64,000 bases of DNA from Pisaster brevispinus. Taxonomy: Eukaryota; Echinodermata; Asteroidea; Forcipulatida; Asteriidae. The DNA lies in assembly GCA_023634235.1 (NCBI GenBank), contig JAMKCF010000001.1, positions 28,730,920 to 28,794,919 on the forward strand, given 5' to 3'. This document shows, piece after piece, positions 23,639 to 32,307 of the stretch (its first letter is position 1; each line of letters opens with the position of its first letter). The notes below the pieces were generated by a model. The model saw only the letters and a list, made by a program, of their open reading frames with translations, had not been told where the DNA came from and did no database searches. A program made the position numbers and the translations under genes.

Positions 23639-23722
<84 letters not shown>
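23637..23722 (+). repeat. (GCT)n microsatellite
   Basis: About 28 uninterrupted GCT triplets after a short GTT run. It keeps poly-Ala and poly-Ser frames open on the minus strand, but these have no other coding support. It lies in intron 1 of gene B, about 550 bases downstream of exon 1 in the direction of transcription. Confidence 0.95.
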
Positions 23723-23723
<1 letters not shown>

Positions 23724-24267
23724 AAAATACACAAAATACCATCACCTGTGAATATTCCAGATAAATACACTGTCGTTTAATAAACAATAATAATAACAAT
23801 TATATACAAAACAAATCAATGTATTGTCATCAAGAAAGGCAAGCCCAAACACGCTTAGCGAGATGACGCAGGTACCAACCGCATTTTACTTGAATCTCCA
23901 AAACTCGGCTTTAGATGAGGTATGGAGATTCGAATTTTCAGACACTCTTTCTCGATTTCTAGTCAACGGGGTATTTCAGACAAATATTTGTGCACAATGC
24001 TACATCGACAAATATTGGTTATATTTAGATCAACGTTTTGGCAGTGTGAAATCATACATTCATAACAAGTTAACTTTCAGAAAGAAATTACACTTTGTTT
24101 AGAGTTTATAAAAAAATAAAATAATAATAATACAAATAAAATAAAGTATGAACCTGCCTATAAAGCATAGGCTGCCATGAAAATCACAAGTCGGTATTTT
24201 GTACTGGAGTAAGACCTGAAAAATCAAATGGCAATTTGGTTTGAAGGGAAAGTATTAGCGAACTTAC

Positions 24268-24337
24268 CATGACCACTGCACAGCGCATACAAACTGTATA
24301 ACAGCATGACTCCAAACTGCCAATACAACCAGTCCAT
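24268..24337 (-). CDS. Gene B exon 1: start codon and signal peptide
   Basis: Minus-strand ATG at 24337 opens 23 codons before a strong gtaag donor, ending phase 1. The peptide starts M-D-W-L-Y and has a hydrophobic core W-Q-F-G-V-M-L-L-Y-S-L-Y-A-L, then C-S-G-H: a plausible signal peptide for a membrane receptor. The leftover G joins the GT of exon 2 to make a glycine codon. No longer ORF covers this stretch. The evidence is composition plus splice phase. Confidence 0.65.
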
Positions 24338-25240
24338 GATTCAGTTATTTCACCCGAACCAATATCAGTGTGAACAGCTTTAAGTCTAAAATAAAATGTC
24401 TCCTGGACAAAATAGTTGTCAGAGGGTTCAGATCCAAAAAGTCAGTCAGCGGTTTATTGGGCATTGGCGTAGCTTTTTAAATACATCCACCCCGACCGAA
24501 CGCTTGTCATGCGGCACGCTTTCCAGCAATTGATTGCAAAGTCACCAATCCATTAAGTCTCATCTTTACGTCAACCAGTCATTGCTTAATGGCATTTGTT
24601 TTTTGCGGTCTGGCCTTCAGAATGACTTCCGCTAATTGAACGGCTGATATTATCTGCGACATATAGACAAACCGGTACACAAATTCTAATACAAGAAATG
24701 AAACAGCCATTTTGAAAATTATGGAACTACTTGTTATTTTACCAGTATTTTGTTTTGCTAAACATAATGTCTTTCTTATACCATACGTTGCCCTTATTAT
24801 GTTAAACATTTAATTTGATTACATCCCATATGCCCCACAAACTTTGATAAACATGTTTTTTTGAAGAGGTTCTCTAAATCCAAGATATGTTTGTCGATGC
24901 AGTCAATTTCAAATAGATATAGTCCTCATGAAAGTTGGAACAATTTCAAGTCTTTGACATTGTGGTGAAAAATAGTCAATTGAGTTGTTTTTCTTCTTTT
25001 TTTCGAAACATGACGCATTGGAAATCCACAATATAGTCTTTGCTAAAGAGGAGATTTTGAGTCAGGTAGTAGAAAGGTCGAATTCAATGACATTTTTAAT
25101 TGAATATTACCACGATTTAGGACTGCACGAACACAATTTGTACACAAATCTTAAGACCAAATTTATTTGAAATGTGACGTCATTGGTTGTTTTAGGATGT
25201 TGAGAAAATTCATACAGCGGCATTTTACACAATTTTAAAG
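24338..25240. other. Region upstream of gene B, putative promoter area
   Basis: No domain-bearing ORF. If the signal-peptide exon is right, the promoter and 5' UTR of gene B lie here on the minus strand. No convincing TATA or initiator could be fixed by eye. Confidence 0.4.
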
Positions 25241-25244
25241 TGAA

Positions 25245-26786
25245 ACTAGACATTCAGTTTTTGCTTACTACAAAAACAAGGTGTTCGTGATCGATGTCAT
25301 CAAATTATGATTTAATGATATTTTAACTTATCAACCCGACTTGTGGTTTTGTTCCAATTTAAATCTTCAACTTCCGGTTTGAACCAAAAGTAAGGTCAAA
25401 TGAGGTCATACTGTGTAGCGCTAGGTAAGTCCTAGGAGCCTGTTGTAATGCCGTGTTGTTGATTAAAATCCAATGTGTGGTTCGGGAAGTATGATTGTTC
25501 AAATTATTGAATTTGATTATCCGGTTTGAACCAGAAGTCAATTTCAAATTGGGTCGATTCTGTGTGTCAATTCTTAAGATGATAAATACTTTGCCAATGA
25601 TGTAAAAATTGTAAAAAAAAAAAGGTGTGCTTTAGAAGTTATGATTTTTTGAGACACTAGTGTTTAACTTCCTGTTTGAACCGGAAGTTAAGGTCAAACG
25701 GGTCACATTTTATGTAGTACCTGTTTAATTTATAAAGACCTTTCAGACGACGTATGGGTTGTGGAAATCCAACGTGTGGTTAAATAAATGAATTTTTCAA
25801 ATATTACACGGACTATCAATAATTGGGTGTGTAATGTACATGTACAATGAAATAGCGAGCGAGGCTGTGTGTTTTCGCACACGTAGTAGTTCTTGTACAT
25901 GTCAACTAAAACTACACGTGCATTGTACACGTGCGTGGCTGTGTACAGTGTCGGCGTATGTTTGTGTTGGCCTACACTATGAAAGTCAACAGACACGTGC
26001 GCTTTGACACCCGATTGTGACCAGATGCAAAGATTAAAATGATTTAGGCCTAATATCTGTGCAAAAGTTTCGGCAGAAAAACCCATCTATAACCTGATGC
26101 AAAATTCATGTTAAAATAATACGTAGTTTTTGAGATATGAATTTTTCAAATTTTCAACTTCCAGTTTGAACCGGAATTCAAGGTCAAATGGGGTCAAGGT
26201 GTTTGTTGCGTTTGTTGACCTCCTAACGACCTATCCGATGATGTGTACATTTAAAAAATCCAATATGTGGTTTATGAGTTATGATTTTGTACAGATATAT
26301 TTTGCTTTCATGTTATTCAATCATGACGTCATCAAGTTAATGTCGTCTTGATACTGAGGTTCAATTGTCTGATGAGTTTCAACGTTCAATTAAATTGCAA
26401 TCTTGAGTTATGACCGAAAATGATTTTTTTACTAAAAAAAACACAAAGGCAGACTTTGACCTTCCGGTAAGCCCAGAAGAAAAAAAGTCATATGGTTTTT
26501 GCGTAAACTTTTCAAATGTTACCCAAATCTTGAGCTACCAGATTTCAATTTTTAGCATCATAGCTTTACAATTCACGAAGAAGCAGTGAATAGTAAATGG
26601 TCAGTTTTCCACTTAAAACCCTTGTAAGTCGACACATGATGACGTCATTGTGATGAAAATGTTCAAGTGCCGTCCTCATGTTGAGGTTTAACTATGGGCC
26701 AAGTTTCAAGGTTTAATTACATTTCAATTTTGAGTAAAACGACAGAGAAGAGTTACACGGAAGAAGAAGAAGATTCTGAAAAAGAA
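25245..26786 (+). repeat. Periodic repeat family, tandem copy 1
   Basis: It begins ctagacattcagtttttg, then caaggtgttcgtgatcgatg, and ends in a GAA-rich tail. Inside, the palindrome-like block cttccggtttgaaccggaag, often followed by tcaaggtcaaa, recurs about every 150 bases (25371, 25520, 25671, then 26159). No ORF of note. The next copy follows directly. Confidence 0.8.
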
Positions 26787-26789
26787 AAC

Positions 26790-28500
26790 TAGACATTCAG
26801 TTTTTGTTTACTACAAAAACAAGGTGGTCGTGATCGATGTCATCAAATTATAGTTGAACAATTCTTAATTTGATCAACCCAATTTGTGGTTCAAGAGTAA
26901 CATTTTGTTCTGAAATCAATCTTCAGTTTCCGGTTTGATCCAAAAACTTAGGTCAAATGAGGTCAAACTGTGTAGTGCTAGTTAAGTTCTAGGAGCCCTT
27001 TGTAGTGCTGTGTAGTTAATACAAATCCAGTGTGTGGTTCAGGGGTTATGATTATATCAAATATTGAATTTGATCATCCGGTTTGAACCGGAAGTCAAGG
27101 TCAAATTGGGTTCCCATTCTGTGTGTCATTTCTTAAGTTTATAAATATTTTTTCAGTGATGTAAAGATTGCTTGAAAAGACAATGTGTGCTTTAGAAGTT
27201 AAAATTTTGGAAACGTTAGTTGTTACCTTCCGGTTTGAACCGGAAGTCAGGGTCTAATGAGGTCACACTGAGTATCATTTGTTAGGTTTTAGGAGCTCTT
27301 TTTAATGATGTATACATTACGAAAATACGTTAAGTGGTTGAGGAGTTATTGTTTGTTTGTAATTATTAGTTTCATATTCCGGTTTGAACCGGAAATCAAG
27401 GTCAAACGTGGTTACATTCTGTGTATTTTTACACACCTCCCCAATGATGCATAGATTGTGAAAATACATTGTGTGGTTCACAAGTTGTTGTTTATTTACA
27501 TTAAATTTCAACTTCCGCTTTGAGCCAGAAGTTAAGGTCAAACACAGTTTGTGTAGCGCTTGTTTAATTGATTAAGACCGTTCAGACGACGTATGGATTG
27601 TACTATTATTATTTGGGTGTGCAAAATACAATAAAATAGCGAGCGACGCCAAATATATTCCTTTATGTAGCTTTACAGTTTCAATACAGACATGTTCACT
27701 TAAACCACACGCTCAATGTACATGCGGCTGTATGGACGTGTAGCAAGAACTTTACACGTGCATCGTACACGTGTGTGGCTGGTACAGGTTTGACATACAT
27801 TGTGTTTACATATAGGCCTACACTACCGTGTGTTGTCGTACAATGTGGTTCAACAGACCCGGGCGCTTTGACGTCAAGTTTTAACCGGAAGTCAGTATCA
27901 AATGGGGTTATGTTGTCTGTAGCGTTTGTTGAACTTTTAACGATCTATCCGATGATGTGTAGATTGTAAGAATCCAACGTGTGGTTCATGAGTTTAGATT
28001 TTGTTTTACAATTGTTAAACTTTGATTTAATGTAATTCATTACCTGATGACTTCATCGTGACATCATTAAGTATGTGTCGTCTTGATATTGAGGTTCATA
28101 TGTCTGATGAATGTCAATGTTTAATTCAATATCAATCTTGAGTTATGCTGTAGATAAGCCAGAAAAAAAATTGTTTTAAAGGAAAATCAACGAAGGCAAA
28201 CTTCGACCTAGGGTCACGACCTGGAAGTTAAAGTCATACGATTTTCAGAATCCCAACTATGAACATCATAGCTTTTAAATTCAAGGAAATACAGCAAAAA
28301 GCACATTGTATTATTCAACTTTAAAAACCTTGTTATTCGATACCTGATGACGTCATCATAACGTCATAAAATATATATCGTCTTGATGTTGATGTTCTAT
28401 TGTCTGATGAGTTTCATGGTTCAATTTAATTCCAATCTATCTTGAGTTATGCTGTAGACAAGAGTTCTAGGGAAGAAGAAGAAAATGGAGAAGAAGAAAA
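26790..28500 (+). repeat. Periodic repeat family, tandem copy 2
   Basis: Same head and GAA-rich tail as copy 1. The ccggtttgaaccgg block or a variant occurs near 26928, 27075, 27228, 27378, 27511 and 27880. Clear divergence from copy 1 indicates an old duplication or independent insertion. Confidence 0.8.
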
Positions 28501-28509
28501 AACAGAACA

Positions 28510-28645
28510 TTATCAAGAGGTGTTCGTGCTCATATTGCACGAAGACGTAACAAGAGGTATTCGTGCGTGTATTGCACGTACACCTAAAAAAAACCCGGAA
28601 CAACATCGAGAGGTGTTCGTGCACATATTGCACGAACACCTAATT
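28510..28645 (+). repeat. Three related hairpins at the end of the periodic repeat
   Basis: Units near 28517, 28553 and 28610 each read aggtgttcgtgc-NNN-tattgcacgaacacct or a variant. The third is a near-perfect hairpin. The arm matches the head of the same repeat family (caaggtgttcgtg). Confidence 0.75.
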
Positions 28646-28699
28646 AGAGACTTGTTACCCCCCCCCCTTCTCAGACTCTAAGAATTGAGAAATGTGTAC

Positions 28700-30305
28700 G
28701 CCAGAAACTTAATTCGACCTTAGAGGCCTTCTTTCAAAATACGACGCAACCTAACAGTCTCCGTATTTTAAACAACATTTTTTGGGGGGCCAGGCCGCTT
28801 CTTATAAGGGAAAGGCATCACCTTTAAAAAAATGTTTAGAAATAAAAGGGCAAACCGGTCTGTATTGCATTCAGTCTAAATTAAACATAGTATAGTTAAA
28901 AAATAAGGCTCATTTATTTACTTACTTTACTAAAACTTCGTTCTTTTCTCTCTTGCAGTATTATTTCACTAATTAATCTTGGTGATCTTCAAAAGCACTT
29001 AGCGCTGAAGAATCTCGAGTTTGAGGGTCGGCGTTTGTTTTTTGTCAAAACATTGCTAATGTGTTTAATACATGTTGTGAAAATAGTATTTAAAAAAACC
29101 TGCTACGGTCATTTCATCAATCTAGAAAAGCGAACAGGGAATTTTTAAATACGGTTTTATTGTGTCAGTTTATGGTAGAGAATTCTATAAACAACTGTTA
29201 CTTCATTTTAATAACAAAGAACACAATTGAAAAGGGAGAACATTTCGTGTATTCAGATAAATGGACTAAGAACTAATTCATAAAGCATAACTCTGGTCCC
29301 AGACTGGATTCAATGTATAGGGGTCACCAAGATCAAAAGCTTAATTAAACCAATCTATTGTTGATAAACAAACCGCGGTTGTTGGCGGCATGGGCGGCAA
29401 ATTGTTAGCAAAACATTCAATCGAGTTAACAAATGTTGCGACCAGATTCAACATTTTCTGCAAACTTTCAATTACAAATTGCTGAAAATACATCCCATGA
29501 TTGGCTGCTTTGTTTCAAATAAAATTAATACCATTTTGGAATATTTTAAACACAATTACTACATCTTCCTGTTGTGTCTGCTGTTGCTTTGCATATAAGG
29601 CTTTCCATAGTTTTCCAACGTTGGTTGGCAAAATCTCGGAGTGTAACGTTGCAATAAAAGGTCTATGCCAGCTATGGGGTACAGGGTTACTCTCCTCAGT
29701 CAAATGCTTACATATTTTAACCATAAGCAAAGTCTGTTCCACCAAACTATGCCACAAGCTTAGCACCAGATGTCGGAACAGAGGGGTGAAACAACAAAGC
29801 AGACACTTAAAATGATCTGTGTTTTCTTAATCAAGTAATGTATTTATGTTAGTTTTGCAAATGTAGGCTTGCATAAGAGTATACTATAACTGTTATAGTT
29901 TGTATTATTATTATTTTTTTTATAGCCATGTTTAATACTATCTCGGTGTAAAAAGTAAGAATAAGAATAATCCAAATCAAATGAAAACCGTCGCCATTTA
30001 AATGATAACAGCAATATTGATAATTGTTGGCATCATATCATAGATTGGCTCAAGCGCGAGAGATAAACACAAATTTAAAGATGTCAACAGATGCTAAACA
30101 CACCAGTCACTTGTAGGATCTATTTGAGACGCAGGGAAAAAACCCATTTGCTAGATCGAGTATTATTGTGTTCCCATTAGTCTTCCAACATTTAAACTTT
30201 ATTATACGTCAGTTTAATACGATGTCACGAATATATATTTCAAATAAACTCTACACACGCGTGCCGCACAAAGCACCTGTTTGAGACACAGGCGAAACAG
30301 TACTT
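28700..30305. other. Intergenic, no feature recognised
   Basis: AT-rich spacer. Overlapping ORFs at 29501-29815 on both strands have no domain and are unlikely to be genes. Confidence 0.5.
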
Positions 30306-30339
30306 GTTATTCTCATAAATAAATATATATAACTATATA

Positions 30340-31015
30340 TATAAAATTAGTAGGGGAGATGGCCTTAGCTTTCGATCCAATCCGGACCTTCGTTAGAGGC
30401 ATAAACAAGAACAAACACAAACATATCCATTTATAGCAAAAAGAGGAGCAAAGGATTAAGGGAGAGTATCCAGAAAAAAGCGGGAAAATATAGCCAATCA
30501 GAGTTGTAAATTTACTGGCTAAGAACCAATAAGAGTGAAGAGGTGAGAACAAAGGATGGTCAGTGTCAAAGGCTGGATCACTGGACCATAAAGGTGGTAC
30601 TGCATTGTAGGTATTACAATGCGGGAAGCATGAAAGGGTAGGATTAGAGGGCAAGCCACATAAGAAAATGCAACTAACAATAGGAGGCAAGATCAAAGTA
30701 ATTATAGAATAAAAGAATCAGTGTAAGAAGTTAAAGCTAAGCAAGAGGAACCTGCAGAGAGAGCAGGTTATTAATTCCTCTGCAGAGGGAATGGGTTATT
30801 GACAGGTTGATTTTTTCAAAACTTTTTGAGAGAGAGAAAAAAAAAAGAAAAGAAAGTGTAGGGAACATGTAAATGACAATAACTGTATCTATTTTGTATC
30901 AATGAAGTAAGCGAGAGAAAAAGCGTAAACATAGACTAGTGGAGAGAACTTGTTGTTTACAGTTATTGTATTTATTTTATATCGAAGAAAAAAAACAAGC
31001 AAAGGTGGATATATA
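30340..31015 (-). mobile_element. Solo Penelope-type terminal repeat
   Basis: Near copy of 31634-32300, bounded by a TA-rich run on its left (about 30325-30345). The hammerhead core is mutated (CTAACGA in place of CTGANGA) at about 30390-30400, so this copy should not cleave. Confidence 0.85.
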
Positions 31016-31019
31016 TAAA

Positions 31020-31330
31020 ATAAAATTTCCCAGTCAGTTTCCCTTGTGGTTCATGACTTAATATTTAATATAAAAAAGTCACATCCCCTTAAGGTGCTCC
31101 CGTGGCTGCCGCTTCCCAGGTTGAATCGTAAACGTGGGTGTGATCCCTGGCTACACGGCAGTTAACGGTTGTATGGCTTCTGACTGGCACCCCGAACAAA
31201 GATATTGCCTAATAGGGAGACCGCCAACATAGGGCTGGATAGCTCAGTTGGTAGAGCGCCGGTACGTTAATCCGGAGGTCGTTGGTTCAAGTCCCGCTCC
31301 AGTCAATTTTTCTTTGTTCAAACCCAAACT
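31020..31330 (+). repeat. tRNA-Asn-like SINE unit between Penelope copies
   Basis: The repeat unit starts at aaaatttcccagtcag and contains a 73-base tRNA-like head at 31233-31305 and the tail tttctttgttcaaaccc. It is the same unit as at 1433-1730, 61250-61490 and 61497-61800. A (TA)n run follows it. Confidence 0.8.
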
Positions 31331-31360
31331 ATATATATATATATATATATATATCCAATG

Positions 31361-31607
31361 AAATCGTCTTCTATCACAATTCACAGTGCTCGATACATCT
31401 CTGTAGAGCTATAACATGTAATAAATTCAGAATATGAGTTAAAAAAACTCTGGCATATCTCTCTTCTGGACAGACTGTTTCGAAAAAATGGGAATAACCC
31501 ATTCCCTGTCAATTTCGTCATTCTGCTGATGAGTGCCTTATGGTACGAAACAGTCTGTCCAGAAGAGAGATATGCCAGAGTTGTTTTAACTCATATTCTG
31601 AATTTAT
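31361..31607. mobile_element. Foldback terminal repeat of Penelope family 2
   Basis: Inverted arms: the left arm up to 31481 and the right arm 31547-31607 share gaaacagtctgtccagaaga and tatgccagagtt. The outer left part (31361-31430) matches the inverse of 36740-36805. The plus strand carries a complete hammerhead at 31521-31564. (TA)n runs lie on both sides. Confidence 0.8.
31521..31564 (+). ncRNA. Hammerhead ribozyme, type I, Penelope family 2
   Basis: All parts are visible in 44 bases: stem I TTCTG/CAGAA (5 pairs), core CTGATGA, stem II GTGCC-TTAT-GGTAC (5 pairs with one G-U), GAAA, a short stem III A-C-A/U-G-U with a GUC loop, and cleavage base C after U (predicted cut between 31559 and 31560). 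The 10.1-11.1 G-C pair next to the core is present. Penelope-like elements are known carriers of such ribozymes. Confidence 0.85.
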
Positions 31608-31633
31608 TATATATATATATATATATATATAAA

Positions 31634-32300
31634 ATTAGTAGGGGAGATGGCCTTAGCTTTCGATCCAATCCGGACCTTCGTCAGAGGCATAAACAAGAAC
31701 AAACACAAACATATCCATTTATAGCAAAAAGAGGAGCAAAGGATTAAGGGAGAGTATCCAGAAAAAAGCGGGAAAATATAGCCAATCAGAGTTGTAAATT
31801 TACTGGCTAAGAACCAATAAGAGTGAAGAGGTGAGAACAAAGGATGGTCAGTGTCAAAGGCTGGATCGCTGGACCATAAAGGTGGTACTGCATTGTAGGT
31901 ATTACAATGCGGGAAGCATGAAAGGGTAGGATTAGAGGGCAAGCCACATAATAAAATGCAACTAACAATAGGAGGCAAGATCAAAGTAATTATAGAATAA
32001 AAGAATCAGTGTAAGAAGTTAAAACTAAGCAAGAGGAACCTGCAGAGAGAGCAGGTTGTTAATTCCTCTGCAGAGGGAATGGGTTATTGACAGGTTGATT
32101 TTTTTCAAAACTTTTTGAGAGAGAGAAAAAAGAAGAAGTGTAGGGAACATGTAAATGACAATAACTGTATCTATTTTGTATCAATGAAGTAAGCGAGAGA
32201 GAAAGCGTAAAAATAGACTAGTGGAGAGAACTTGTTGTTTACAGTTATTGTATTTATTTTATATCGAAGAAAAAAACAAGCAAAGGTGGAAGGAGTGTGA
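31634..32300 (-). mobile_element. 3' terminal repeat / UTR of the intact Penelope-like element
   Basis: It directly follows the stop codon of the 836-codon ORF (minus strand) and ends at a (TA)n run at 31608-31630. Further copies occur at 5640, 30340, 36958, 51417, 61873 and, inverted, 62411. Confidence 0.85.
31650..31688 (-). ncRNA. Hammerhead-like motif, Penelope family 1
   Basis: Minus strand: stem I GCCT/AGGC, core CTGACGA (N7 may vary), stem II GGTCC/GGATC (one G-U), GAAA, then G-C and cleavage-site UA. Stem III would be only A-GC-U, which is self-complementary, so a dimer is needed. An unpaired A lies between the core and stem II. Intact cores also occur at 36972-37010, 61889-61927 and 62891-62929. 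Confidence 0.6.
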
Positions 32301-32307
32301 TGGGAAT

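Larger units (their letters stand above)
1070..24337 (-). other. Gene model B: second CUB-like/LDLa gene, probable tandem paralogue, 3' part outside window
   Basis: Five exons join with matching phase 1: signal peptide (24268-24337), three CUB-like exons (4662-5021, 3394-3747, 2473-2832) and an LDLa exon (1070-1183). The gene then leaves the left edge. It is on the same strand as the complete receptor gene to its right, with the same module types and phases, so an LRR and 7TM end beyond base 1 is likely but not seen. Intron 1 is about 19 kb and full of transposons. It is therefore also possible that the signal-peptide exon belongs to a different transcript, although its phase fits exactly. 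Confidence 0.75.

Noticed and set aside
23535..23799. Poly-Ala and poly-Ser ORFs
   Set aside because: Created only by the (GCT)n microsatellite; flanks have no coding features.
25245..28500. CRISPR-like array from the regular spacing of the palindromic block
   Set aside because: Eukaryotic context; the units diverge throughout and the spacers are as related as the repeats, so this is an internally repetitive interspersed element.
29501..29815. 104-codon ORF in intergenic DNA
   Set aside because: An overlapping antisense ORF of similar size and no domain; most likely chance.
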